Origin: Williamsia limnetica
GTDB lineage: Bacteria; Actinomycetota; Actinomycetes; Mycobacteriales; Mycobacteriaceae
Direction: 5' to 3'
Assembly (NCBI RefSeq): GCF_003217475.1
Contig: NZ_QJSP01000006.1
Coordinates: 49,878-113,877, forward strand
Length of the DNA stretch: 64,000 nucleotides
In this document: in pieces, positions 8,296-16,084 of the stretch
Layout: the number at the start of each line of letters is the position of its first letter
Position numbering within the stretch: the first letter of the stretch is position 1
Translations under genes and position numbers: made by a program
The notes under the pieces: model-generated
What the model was told of the DNA's origin: nothing
The model's input: only the letters and a program-made list of their open reading frames with translations
Database searches by the model: none

Positions 8296-8444
8296 GGTTT
8301 GTTCCCCGGCGAAGATGCAGGCGACTCGCCGGCGGTGGCGTCATCGTCGCCTTCGGCTTGATCAGGTTGTTGTGTCGTCGAAGTCAGCATGTCCGGGTCT
8401 GCGTCGGGATCGTAGTCATCGTCAGATGTGTGGGGGTCGGTCAT
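8292..8444 (-). CDS. Short acidic protein, 50 residues
   Basis: A 50-residue acidic, low-complexity protein that begins MTDPHTSDDDYDPDADPDM and ends SPASSPGNKP. The ATG at 8444 has a near-perfect ribosome site (GCAGGAGGATCCAG just upstream on the minus strand). Its stop overlaps the TTG start of the MBL-fold hydrolase, so it is the first gene of that operon. It is likely disordered, with no recognisable domain. It parallels the 52-residue acidic protein at 6670-6828 in size and composition but not in sequence. Confidence 0.6.
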   Translation of the reverse strand: MTDPHTSDDDYDPDADPDMLTSTTQQPDQAEGDDDATAGESPASSPGNKP

Positions 8445-8601
8445 CTGGATCCTCCTGCGGTGTTGGCCGCCGGGGCTGCCCCGGTGGCGTTGTAGGAATA
8501 CTGAGTCGACATCAAGTGCTCCATCGCGGTGGTGGACGACGGGAACAGCGCAGCGCCGGGCCTGGTGCGGCCACACCACCACACAATGTCCGGTGACTTG
8601 G

Positions 8602-10377
8602 TCACTTTGGGTCCTCGTTCCAGGACGATTCATGCGTGCCGACGGTGAACGGTTCCCGCCGGACCGATTCTGCTTCTTTGCTCTCATGTTGGGCACCGAC
8701 GTGTGCTTCGGTGCGCATCCGTTCGACCATGTGCGGGTAGTGCAGTTCAAACGCCGGCCTCTCGGACCGGATTCTCGGTAGTTCGGAGAAGTTGTGTCGT
8801 GGGGGTGGGCAACTGGTGGCCCATTCGAGGGAGTTGCCGAAACCCCAGGGATCGTCGACGGTGACCACCTCGCCGAACCGATAGGAACGGAACACGTTCC
8901 ACAGGAACGGCACCACGGAAAGCCCCAGGATGGCGGCGCCGATGGTGGAGACGATGTTGAGTGCGGTGAAGCCGTCGGAGCCGAGATAGTCGGCGTAGCG
9001 ACGGGGCATCCCTTCCGCGCCGAGCCAGTGCTGCACCAGGAACGTGGTGTGAAACCCGATGAACGTCAACCAGAAGTGGATCTTCCCGAGGCGTTCGTCG
9101 AGCATGCGGCCGGTCATCTTGGGGAACCAGAAGTAGATGCCCGCATAGGTGGCGAAGACAATGGTCCCGAACAAGACGTAGTGGAAGTGGGCGACGACGA
9201 AGTAACTGTCGGTGACGTGAAAGTCCAGAGGCGGACTTGCGAGGATGATTCCGGACAGGCCGCCGAACAAGAACGTGACAAGGAATCCGACGGAGAACAT
9301 CATCGGTGCCTCGAACGTGATGTGGCCCTTCCACATCGTGCCGATCCAGTTGAAGAACTTGACCCCTGTCGGTACGGCGATGAGGAATGTCATGAACGAG
9401 AAGAACGGCAACAGGACCGCTCCGGTGGCGTACATGTGGTGCGCCCAGACCGCGACGGACAGAGCGGCGATCGCCAACGTCGCGTACACGAGCCCGGTGT
9501 AGCCGAAGATGGGTTTGCGGCTGAAGACGGGGAAGATCTCGGTGACGATCCCGAAAAATGGCAGCGCGATGATGTAGACCTCGGGGTGGCCGAAGAACCA
9601 GAACAGGTGCTGCCACAAAATGGCTCCGCCGTTCGCGGGGTTGAAGATCTGGGCGCCGAATCGCCGGTCGACTTCCAATGCCATCAACGCCGCGGTGAGC
9701 AGCGGAAACGCGAGCAGGATCAGGACGCTGGTCACGAGCGTGTTCCAGGTGAAGATGGGCATCCGGAACATCGTCATCCCCGGTGCGCGCAGGCACACGA
9801 CGGTGGTGATGATGTTGACTGCGCCCAGAATGGTGCCCAGTCCGGAAACTGCCAGTCCCAAGGCCCACATGTCGGCGCCGGGGCCGGGAGAGTGCGTGGC
9901 GTCGGTGAGGGGAGTGTAAGCGGTCCAGCCGAAGTCGGCTGCGCCCTCTGGGAGAGCGAAACCGCCGAGTGCCACAGTCGATCCGAAGACGAACAGCCAG
10001 AAACTCAGTGCGTTGAGCCGGGGGAAGGCAACATCGGGGGCGCCGATCTGCAGGGGTAGGACAACATTCGCAAAGCCGATGACCACGGGGGTGGCGTACA
10101 TCAGCAGCATGACGGTGCCGTGCATGGTGAACAGTTGGTTGTACTGCTCTGTGGACAGGAACTGCAGCCCGGGTTTGGTCAGCTCTGTGCGCATCAGTAG
10201 CGCCATCAGGCCGCCCATGAGGAAGAAGGCGAAGCACGCGACGAGGTACATGTTCCCGATCAACCTGTGATCGGTGGTGGTCAGAATCCTATAGATCGCT
10301 GACCCTTTGGGACCGGTACGTGCAGGGTAGGGGCGCACCGCGCGTATCTGATCGACCGGCTTGTCTACGGTAGTCAC
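8602..10377 (-). CDS. ctaD: Cytochrome c oxidase subunit I (aa3-type)
   Basis: A 591-residue subunit I of the haem-copper oxidase, the membrane protein that reduces oxygen and pumps protons. Twelve TM segments are expected. Visible motifs are [11 protein letters not shown] (haem a ligand region), [19 protein letters not shown] (Cu-B histidine and cross-linked tyrosine), and [10 protein letters not shown] with the two late haem ligands. Length fits actinobacterial CtaD. The gene stands alone: ctaC, ctaE and the bc1 genes are not nearby, which is usual in this group, but it could also be a second, accessory copy. GTG at 10377 follows AAGGGGGA. Confidence 0.95.
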   Translation of the reverse strand: MTTVDKPVDQIRAVRPYPARTGPKGSAIYRILTTTDHRLIGNMYLVACFAFFLMGGLMALLMRTELTKPGLQFLSTEQYNQLFTMHGTVMLLMYATPVVIGFANVVLPLQIGAPDVAFPRLNALSFWLFVFGSTVALGGFALPEGAADFGWTAYTPLTDATHSPGPGADMWALGLAVSGLGTILGAVNIITTVVCLRAPGMTMFRMPIFTWNTLVTSVLILLAFPLLTAALMALEVDRRFGAQIFNPANGGAILWQHLFWFFGHPEVYIIALPFFGIVTEIFPVFSRKPIFGYTGLVYATLAIAALSVAVWAHHMYATGAVLLPFFSFMTFLIAVPTGVKFFNWIGTMWKGHITFEAPMMFSVGFLVTFLFGGLSGIILASPPLDFHVTDSYFVVAHFHYVLFGTIVFATYAGIYFWFPKMTGRMLDERLGKIHFWLTFIGFHTTFLVQHWLGAEGMPRRYADYLGSDGFTALNIVSTIGAAILGLSVVPFLWNVFRSYRFGEVVTVDDPWGFGNSLEWATSCPPPRHNFSELPRIRSERPAFELHYPHMVERMRTEAHVGAQHESKEAESVRREPFTVGTHESSWNEDPK

Positions 10378-10751
10378 AATTGAAATCCCCCTTGGACCCG
10401 GAGTCTCACGAACACGTCGTATTCGCCGCCGCTGGCGCGCGACGGATCACCCACCGTGGTGAAGGCATCGGCCTTTGGTGCTGCCGATATCTTCGGCGAG
10501 CACGCCGCGGCCGCGCTGCGTGTGGACCGACATTGGCTTCAGCGCCCACACCGAGGACGGAAAGTGCCTGCAGGTGATAATGATTCGCCGCTTCGTGACG
10601 ATAGACGGGATCGCTGGAAACCCCGTGGGATGAATCGGAAGGCAGCTCGCTTTTTGAGCCATACACGCGCTCACGGCTGAGTGCGAGCTGGGCCTACAAC
10701 CCAGGTGCTTCGAGCTTAAACCAGGTTCGGAGCGTGCACAACAGTGTCGAA
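10378..10751. other. Non-coding stretch upstream of ctaD
   Basis: No convincing gene lies in these 374 bases. They form the upstream region of ctaD. On the minus strand GTTTAA (10721-10716) and GGGTTG (10702-10697) are spaced GTTT-N15-GGGTTG, a weak SigF/SigB-like match about 320 bases before the ctaD start. Confidence 0.4.
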
Positions 10752-10910
10752 TCAGTGCAGGAGTAGGTAGCCGATCAGCGCCATGGCAACGACGAGGACC
10801 GCGATCGTCTGGACAACGGCAACGATGAACATCAGCAGCGGATGCGGCGGGCGGGTGGTGTCAATGGCGGGCGGCGACGCAGTCTGGCGTCGGACCGTGG
10901 CGATGCGCAT
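10752..10910 (-). CDS. One-helix membrane protein, 52 residues
   Basis: A 52-residue protein: a basic N-terminus (MRIATVRRQTAS), a proline-containing linker and one strongly hydrophobic segment (MFIVAVVQTIAVLVVAMALI) ending YLLLH. The ATG at 10910 is preceded by GGAGAACCTG, a good ribosome site, and is preferred to the longer start at 10943. No family is recognised. It might be a small partner of a membrane complex; the nearest one is the cytochrome oxidase subunit downstream on the same strand, but the 370-base gap weakens that link. Confidence 0.55.
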   Translation of the reverse strand: MRIATVRRQTASPPAIDTTRPPHPLLMFIVAVVQTIAVLVVAMALIGYLLLH

Positions 10911-11149
10911 CAGGTTCTCCGGGATTGGTGGTGAAAGAGCCACAGTGCTCGGGCGGCGGCGGGGTTCTCGTCCCCACCGCTGGCGGCGGGCCAGCGCGAT
11001 AGGCTTCGCGCGCTGAACGTCTGGGTCTTTTCACCACAGAATGGCCGCGTCATGTCGCATGGCGGGCGGTGGTTGGCGGCCTCGCTTCGACCTGGAATGT
11101 GTACGTGGCCTGTGTGCTCAGGGCCAGAGTTCAAACCGGGCTCAGTATG

Positions 11150-11872
11150 TCATGCGTCCGGGGTCCGCGGGGTGCGCGTAGAGGGGTCCTCGCCTCTGGT
11201 CAGTGGCGGGACGTGTTCGATCCGGCCGGCCACACGTGCCAGAAGGCGGCTTGTCGACTGTGCTGCGTCGGCGTATCTGGAATGGGTTCGGCAGTAGCGG
11301 TCGAGACGGTCTCTGGATCGGTCGAGGACGGTCAAGGGCGCGGCTGCCAGGACGTTGCCGGGTGGTCGCCGGGCAACGACGGGGTGTGGATGAGTAGGAG
11401 CGGTGCGACGCACCGCTTCCCAGGCGAGCCCCAGTCGCACCAGGTCACCGTTGCTCGCCTGTTGTTGTAGCCGTGGCAGTAGCTGATCTTCTTCGTCGCG
11501 CACATCCTCGCGTAGCAGTTCGACGATCTTGCCGAAGAGGTCGTGATGCTGCTGCGAGTCGACGTCGAGTTGTTCGAGCTCGGTGAACAGTTCGTTGATT
11601 TCCTGGTGTTCGTGCTCGATCTGCAGGGTGAGCTGTTCGCCGTCGGGTACGGCGCGGCGGATGTAAGGCCACAACACGGATTCCTCGGCGAATGCGTGCG
11701 GAAAGACCAAGCGACACAACGTGGTCAGCAACTCCTGCCGTTCAGTGCCGTGCGCTGCTTCAACGGATCGGATCAGGCGGTCGAGCTCGATGTGGTCGTG
11801 TTTTTGGCGGGTCAGAACGCTGAGCCGGCCGCCGAGCTGAGTGTCGGACTGCTGCGAGAGCGAGACATGCAT
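11150..11872 (-). CDS. Hemerythrin-like HHE-domain protein
   Basis: A 240-residue protein with an HHE cation-binding helical bundle in its first 150 residues: HDHIELDRL (His about 25 and 27), FPHAFAEESVLWP (His 59, Glu 63), and EHEHQEINELF (His 87 and 89). Such proteins bind a di-iron centre and may sense or store oxygen, nitric oxide or peroxide. The C-terminal 90 residues are Arg/Pro-rich and without recognisable domain. ATG at 11872 has an excellent ribosome site (GAGGAGGT), so longer upstream frames are not used. It is divergent from catalase copy B, which fits an oxidative-stress context. Confidence 0.8.
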   Translation of the reverse strand: MHVSLSQQSDTQLGGRLSVLTRQKHDHIELDRLIRSVEAAHGTERQELLTTLCRLVFPHAFAEESVLWPYIRRAVPDGEQLTLQIEHEHQEINELFTELEQLDVDSQQHHDLFGKIVELLREDVRDEEDQLLPRLQQQASNGDLVRLGLAWEAVRRTAPTHPHPVVARRPPGNVLAAAPLTVLDRSRDRLDRYCRTHSRYADAAQSTSRLLARVAGRIEHVPPLTRGEDPSTRTPRTPDA

Positions 11873-12219
11873 GAGTACCTCCTCGTACTGAACCGGCCAC
11901 CAGTACGACTGAGTGCCGACGCATCGAACGCGAGATCGCCACGGCATTTTGTATGGCTTTGAATTCAGTGCCCCCTGACATCGCGCAGTAAACCTTCTTT
12001 GCTCGATTCGGTTTGAACTCTCGAGCACGGGGGGATACTGCCGATGTCTGAGCGGGTGCGGGTAACTCCCGGGCCGCGTTCTCGGATGCTGTCGGTGCGC
12101 TGCGGCGGCCATTGAGCTGGTCTGGAAGCGGCCGGCGTCCCTTTTGTCATTCTGTGCACTTGTTGTGTGCCTGGAGTCTGTGGGCATGCATTTGTGGCTA
12201 TGTGTTGAATGGAGCCAAC
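11873..12219. other. Divergent promoter region of hemerythrin and catalase B
   Basis: These 347 bases separate the two divergent genes and carry no credible gene. They hold the SigF/SigB-like promoter at 12011-12037 on the plus strand. Open frames running through here on the minus strand are shadows of the catalase gene. Confidence 0.5.
12011..12037 (+). promoter_or_regulatory. SigF/SigB-like promoter of catalase copy B
   Basis: GTTT (12011-12014) and GGGATA (12032-12037) are separated by 17 bases, matching the general-stress sigma consensus GTTT-N15-17-GGGTAT with one swap in the -10 element. It would give a leader of about 175 bases before the ATG at 12220. Confidence 0.5.
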
Positions 12220-13122
12220 ATGTTTCGTCATACCGATTATCTGCAGTTCGATGCGAAGCCGGAGAAGCCTGATCCGGTGTATGCCCATAAACTTCAGGAG
12301 CTCATCGGGGGAGCGTTCGGTGAGATGACGGTGACCATGCAGTACTTGTTCCAGGGGTGGAACTGTCGTATGGAGGGCAAGTACAAAGATTTGATCATGG
12401 ATATCGCGACGGAGGAGATCGGTCACGTCGAGATGTTGGCGACGATGGTGGCGCGGTTGCTCGAGGGTGCTCCGGCGACTGAGTCGAGCAAGGCTGCTGG
12501 TGGTGATCCGGTGGTGGCTGCGGTGATGGGTGGTATGGATCCGCAGCAGGCGATTGTTGCTGGTGGTGGGGCTTTGCCGGCGGATAGTAATGGTTATCCG
12601 TGGAATGGTCGGTACATCGTGGCCAGTGGCAATTTGTTGGCGGATTTTCGGGCGAATGTGACTGCGGAGTCGCAGGGGCGTTTGCAGACGGCGCGGTTGT
12701 ACAACATGACTGATGATCCTGGTGTGAAGGCGATGCTCAAGTTCAATTTGGCTCGGGATACTCATCATCAGAATTTGTGGTTGGCGGCGATTGAGGAGTT
12801 GCAGGCCGACGGGTTGGAAAGTGTTGTGGCTCCGGATGCGTTGCTTGATGAGGAGCATGCTGAGCATGCGACTGATCTGTGGCATTTGTCTGATGGTGAG
12901 TTTTCTTCGACTGGTGGGTGGGCGAACCGGTTGGCGCCGGATGGTGTGCATCAGATGGGGTTCAATGCCGATCCGCAGCCGCTGGGCGACAAGGCGAGTC
13001 CGCCGCCGCCGGATCCGAAGTTGTATGCGACGTACGACGGTGCCAAAGGCACTCCGCAGAATGCGCAGTTGGGTACCGAGAAGGGTGTCATGGGCAAGTT
13101 GAAAGACGCCATCCCCGACTGA
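12220..13122 (+). CDS. Manganese catalase, copy B (complete)
   Basis: Complete 300-residue non-haem manganese catalase, within the usual family length. It begins MFRHTDYLQFDAKPEKPDP and from there on equals copy A residue for residue. The dimanganese ligands should come from the EEIGHVEML and RDTHHQNLW helices plus an early glutamate in FGEMTVTMQY. The ATG at 12220 has GGAG five bases upstream and is preferred over an in-frame extension of 35 residues that has a non-native composition. The same T/G-rich third-position codon use as in copy A is seen. A SigF/SigB-like promoter lies upstream, a GC-rich terminator follows, and a zinc alcohol dehydrogenase gene lies next. Confidence 0.95.
   Translation: MFRHTDYLQFDAKPEKPDPVYAHKLQELIGGAFGEMTVTMQYLFQGWNCRMEGKYKDLIMDIATEEIGHVEMLATMVARLLEGAPATESSKAAGGDPVVAAVMGGMDPQQAIVAGGGALPADSNGYPWNGRYIVASGNLLADFRANVTAESQGRLQTARLYNMTDDPGVKAMLKFNLARDTHHQNLWLAAIEELQADGLESVVAPDALLDEEHAEHATDLWHLSDGEFSSTGGWANRLAPDGVHQMGFNADPQPLGDKASPPPPDPKLYATYDGAKGTPQNAQLGTEKGVMGKLKDAIPD
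12256..13122 (+). repeat. 867-bp exact direct repeat, unit 2 (catalase gene)
   Basis: This is the counterpart of bases 3-869. Identity stops exactly with the catalase stop codon. The left limit seen here is set by the window edge (mismatch at 12255 against base 2), so similarity may continue further upstream of copy A. Confidence 0.9.
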
Positions 13123-13138
13123 TAAGGGCTTTCTGACT

Positions 13139-13180
13139 GGGGCGGTGCAACGTTCAAGACGGCAAACCTCGCACCGCCCC
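13139..13180 (+). terminator. 10-bp-stem hairpin after catalase copy B
   Basis: GGGGCGGTGC (13139-13148) and GCACCGCCCC (13171-13180) are perfectly complementary with a 22-base loop, 16 bases after the catalase stop. No U-tract follows, as is common for actinobacterial terminators. Confidence 0.5.
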
Positions 13181-13272
13181 TGTCCGGTCGGCGTGGGTCT
13201 CGGCCACGGCGACCGGACGGGGTCGTCCGACCACCTCCACATGCAACAACCCTCGACCGGCGGGAGCCGAAC

Positions 13273-14421
13273 ATGAAATCAATGGTCTACCGAGGTCCCT
13301 ACAAGATCAGGGTCGAAGACAAACCGATTCCTCCGATCGAGCATCCCAACGACGCGATCATACGGGTGACCCGCGCCGCGATCTGCGGCTCCGATCTGCA
13401 TCTGTATCACGGGATGATGCCTGATACCCGGGTCGGAATGACGTTCGGTCACGAGTTCATCGGGGTCGTGGAGTCAGTCGGATCGTCGGTACAGAACCTC
13501 GCCGTCGGCGACCGGGTGATGGTGCCGTTCAACATCTACTGCGGGTCGTGCTATTTCTGCGTCCGTGGTCTGTACTCGAACTGCCACAACGTCAACCCGA
13601 ACGCCACCGCAGTGGGCGGCATCTACGGCTATTCGCATACCTGCGGTGGCTATGACGGAGGGCAGGCGGAGTTCGTGCGGGTGCCGTTCGCTGATGTGGG
13701 ACCCACTGTCATCCCCGATTGGCTCGACGAGGACGACGCCCTCTTGCTCACCGACGCGTTGGCCACCGGCTACTTCGGAGCGCAACTCGGCAGCATCAGC
13801 GAAGGAGACACCGTCGCCGTGTTCGGCGCGGGCCCGGTTGGACTGTTCGCCGCCAAGTCCGCGTGGTTCATGGGCGCCGGCAGGGTCATCGTCATCGACC
13901 ACCTCGAGTACCGCCTGGAGAAGGCCCGTACCTTCGCGCATGCCGAGACCCTCAATTTTGCCGAGTACGACGACATCGTGGTCCAGATGAAGAAGTCCAC
14001 CGACCATCTCGGAGCCGATGTGGTGATCGAGGCGGTGGGCGCCGAAGCGGACGGAAACTTCCTGCAGCACGTCACGGCGGCCAAGTTCAAACTTCAGGGC
14101 GGATCTCCGATCGCTCTTAATTGGGCCATCGACTCGGTACGCAAGGGCGGTACGGTGTCGGTCATGGGTGCCTACGGGCCTATGTTCAGTGCGGTCAAGT
14201 TCGGCGACGCCATGAACAAGGGCTTGACGTTGCAGATGAACCAGTGCCCGGTCAAACGGCAGTGGCCGCGGTTGTTCGAGCACATCAAAAATGGTCACCT
14301 CAAGCCGAGCGACATTATCACCCATCGCATTCCGCTCGAGCACATCGCCGAGGGATACCACATCTTCTCGGCCAAGCTGGACGAGTGCATCAAACCGGTC
14401 ATCGTCCCCACCACCGCATAG
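13273..14421 (+). CDS. Zinc-dependent alcohol dehydrogenase (formaldehyde/threonine dehydrogenase-like)
   Basis: A 382-residue medium-chain dehydrogenase. Catalytic zinc ligands are AAICGSDLHLYHG (Cys 38) and FGHEFIG (His 60, Glu 61); the structural zinc site is YCGSCYFCVRGLYSNC (Cys 90, 93, 96, 104). The NAD-binding motif FGAGPVGLFAAK lies near residue 175, followed by VIDHLEYRLEKA. The extra loop with NVNPNATAVGGIYGYSHTCGGYDGGQAE is typical of the glutathione-independent formaldehyde dehydrogenase branch, so aldehyde or alcohol detoxification is plausible; the substrate remains open. The next gene starts 11 bases downstream, suggesting an operon with the hypothetical protein and PII. Confidence 0.9.
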   Translation: MKSMVYRGPYKIRVEDKPIPPIEHPNDAIIRVTRAAICGSDLHLYHGMMPDTRVGMTFGHEFIGVVESVGSSVQNLAVGDRVMVPFNIYCGSCYFCVRGLYSNCHNVNPNATAVGGIYGYSHTCGGYDGGQAEFVRVPFADVGPTVIPDWLDEDDALLLTDALATGYFGAQLGSISEGDTVAVFGAGPVGLFAAKSAWFMGAGRVIVIDHLEYRLEKARTFAHAETLNFAEYDDIVVQMKKSTDHLGADVVIEAVGAEADGNFLQHVTAAKFKLQGGSPIALNWAIDSVRKGGTVSVMGAYGPMFSAVKFGDAMNKGLTLQMNQCPVKRQWPRLFEHIKNGHLKPSDIITHRIPLEHIAEGYHIFSAKLDECIKPVIVPTTA

Positions 14422-14432
14422 GAGCGCTCATC

Positions 14433-14999
14433 ATGGCGTACACCGCTCATACACCTCGACGCTATTCCAGAGACGAGCTCAAAGCTCGGATACCTGGATG
14501 GGGCGCAGACCTCGACCCTGCGGATCGGCCGTCCGTTCCGCAGGAACGGTTCGACCCGGACGCGACGGGCGCGCACTGGGACTTCCCGGATCGGCAGGAG
14601 GAGAAGTGGCCGCGGGAACGCTCGATCGAGCACCAATTCCTGACTCCGGTGTTCGGCACCTCGACGCCGCCGAGAGGACTGAGTGGAATGCTGCGCCGGT
14701 TCGCCTACCGCTACAGCGAAGCGCGCGCTGCCCACTGGCTGCTGCTGCTCGCAGCGGATCGTGTCAACGCCGTCGAGAGCCACCTCGCCTCACTGATCAC
14801 GAAGCGTCCGGATAATCCCATCACCGAGACCGGCATCTCAGCCGAGATCGGCCGCGGCGCCTCGGCGCGAAGGGGGACAACAAGAGTGGACAAGACACAC
14901 AGCTGGATCGATCCGATTCTTGTCAGTGCACCGTGGGTGGCCGGCGCGGTGGCGGTCGCGTATGTTGCGCGGCAAAGCGCCAAACGACTGGTGGCGTAG
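14433..14999 (+). CDS. Hypothetical protein with C-terminal membrane segment
   Basis: A 188-residue protein of unknown function. The N-terminal half is charged and Arg/Pro-rich (SRDELKARIPGWGADLDP, EKWPRERSIEHQFLTP). A helical, hydrophobic stretch near residues 95-112 (RAAHWLLLLAADRVNA) and one possible C-terminal TM helix (APWVAGAVAVAYVA) follow. The ATG at 14433 has GGAGCGC upstream. It lies between the alcohol dehydrogenase (gap 11) and PII (gap 19) and is probably cotranscribed with both. No known family was recognised. Confidence 0.65.
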   Translation: MAYTAHTPRRYSRDELKARIPGWGADLDPADRPSVPQERFDPDATGAHWDFPDRQEEKWPRERSIEHQFLTPVFGTSTPPRGLSGMLRRFAYRYSEARAAHWLLLLAADRVNAVESHLASLITKRPDNPITETGISAEIGRGASARRGTTRVDKTHSWIDPILVSAPWVAGAVAVAYVARQSAKRLVA

Positions 15000-15018
15000 A
15001 GCAGAGACGAGGGACGCC

Positions 15019-15405
15019 ATGAAGCTGGTGGTCGCGGTGATCAGGCCGTACACGCTCGAAGCTGTCAAAGCTGAACTCGACAGTGTCGGCATCTCGGGTA
15101 TGACGATCACCGAGACCGAAGGCTACGGCCGCCAACGCGGTCACACGGACGTCTTCCCTGGCGCAGAGTACGTAATCGACATGGTGCCGAAAGTACGAGT
15201 GGAAGTGCTCGTGAGGAACGGCCAGGTCGATACCGTTCTCTCGATACTTGTCGATACCGCGCGCACCAACCGGGCCGGGGACGGGAAGATCTGGGTGACG
15301 CCCGTGACCGACCTCCGTTCGGTACGGACGGGAGAGCAGGAACAAGACGGCGATCCGACCGAGATTCCAGCCAATAGTGCTGCGCACCTGGAGAACCCGA
15401 CCTAA
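15019..15405 (+). CDS. PII-family nitrogen/energy signalling protein, orphan
   Basis: A 128-residue PII trimer subunit. The T-loop GYGRQRGHTDVFPGAEY keeps the modifiable Tyr 51, while Tyr 46 of the enteric protein is Phe. The B-loop TNRAGDGKIWV and the C-loop RTGE are present, so ATP, ADP and 2-oxoglutarate binding should be intact. The C-terminus is about 15 residues longer than usual. No amtB, glnD or glnA is adjacent, unlike the usual actinobacterial amtB-glnK-glnD operon; it follows an alcohol dehydrogenase and an unknown protein instead. This suggests a second PII protein with another partner. Confidence 0.88.
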   Translation: MKLVVAVIRPYTLEAVKAELDSVGISGMTITETEGYGRQRGHTDVFPGAEYVIDMVPKVRVEVLVRNGQVDTVLSILVDTARTNRAGDGKIWVTPVTDLRSVRTGEQEQDGDPTEIPANSAAHLENPT

Positions 15406-15423
15406 ATCGATTTGTCGCGGGGC

Positions 15424-15452
15424 TTGGCACATGCGCGACGAAGTGCTAAAAA
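15424..15452 (+). promoter_or_regulatory. Possible sigma-70-type promoter for the 15521 gene
   Basis: TTGGCA (15424-15429) and TAAAAA (15447-15452) are 17 bases apart. It lies about 70 bases before the GTG of the hypothetical gene and just after the PII stop. Confidence 0.3.
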
Positions 15453-15473
15453 TGTGATGCACAGTGATTGGTC

Positions 15474-15493
15474 GCCCGCCACCGGAGGCGGGC
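15474..15493 (+). promoter_or_regulatory. Hairpin in the leader of the 15521 gene
   Basis: GCCCGCC (15474-15480) pairs with GGCGGGC (15487-15493) over a six-base loop. It lies between the candidate promoter and the ribosome site AGGAGG at 15507. It could be a terminator of the PII operon or a leader structure. Confidence 0.3.
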
Positions 15494-15520
15494 TGTCGGT
15501 GACGTAGGAGGTGGGTTGCT

Positions 15521-16081
15521 GTGCCTTCCGGTGGTCCTTCCGGCAATTTGCAGTGGCGGGAGCGGACCGATGAACGGTCCCGCAACCCCTATGATGCTCC
15601 TGCCGCCTGGTTCACCCACGAGCACGCCCGGTGGCGTCCCACCCATACGAGTGGGGTTGAGGATGTGACCCGGTGGGCGATCGACGACGAAGGCCGCATT
15701 TGGCTGACGACGGTGTCGACCCACTCGTGTGCGCAGCACGATGCCGATCCGTCGGTGCGCAGGGTGTACCCGGCGTTGTTGTTGGAGAGTGCTGTTCGGA
15801 CGGTCCGTGATGTTCTGGGCTCTGATCCTTTTCCGTGGGATCTGAGCGATGTCCTGTCTGAATCCATTCCGCCACAGGACTATCTGCCGATCCTCGGCCG
15901 TGGTCGGATGGTCATCAACGGCCGGCTCCATCTGGGCACCACAATCCAGGTCGACAGCTGCCTCTTCGTGGCCACGGTTGTCGATGGCGTATGGGTAGGT
16001 GCGCTGCAGCCACGCGGTCGCCAGCACCCGAAATTGACCTTCGGACTGCCGTTACCCGACACACTCACCCGAACCGGTTGA
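15521..16081 (+). CDS. Hypothetical soluble protein, 186 residues
   Basis: A 186-residue soluble protein with no recognised domain. It contains WAIDDEGRIWLTTVSTHSC and a mid-region VRRVYPALLLESAVRTVRDVL that is clearly helical, then beta-rich segments (GRLHLGTTIQVDSCLFVATVVDG). No signal peptide or TM segment is seen. The GTG at 15521 has a strong ribosome site, AGGAGG, eight bases upstream, which decides the start. It converges on a GAF-ANTAR gene, with only three bases between the stops. Confidence 0.6.
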   Translation: MPSGGPSGNLQWRERTDERSRNPYDAPAAWFTHEHARWRPTHTSGVEDVTRWAIDDEGRIWLTTVSTHSCAQHDADPSVRRVYPALLLESAVRTVRDVLGSDPFPWDLSDVLSESIPPQDYLPILGRGRMVINGRLHLGTTIQVDSCLFVATVVDGVWVGALQPRGRQHPKLTFGLPLPDTLTRTG

Positions 16082-16084
16082 TCG

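Noticed and set aside
8747-10237. Long open frames in other phases inside ctaD (496 codons minus; 421 codons plus, 8794-10059)
   Set aside because: Composition is Arg/His/Pro-rich or Glu/Gly-rich, typical of out-of-frame reading of GC-rich DNA; ctaD itself is certain.
11965-13242. Long open frame antisense to catalase B (425 codons)
   Set aside because: It consists of Arg/His/Ile-rich residues produced by the opposite strand of the catalase gene and has no motif. The same shadow frames occur opposite copy A.
15019-15405. Loss of the PII modification tyrosine (TDVFPGAEY)
   Set aside because: Counting residues shows that the changed position is 46; Tyr 51, the modified residue, is kept.
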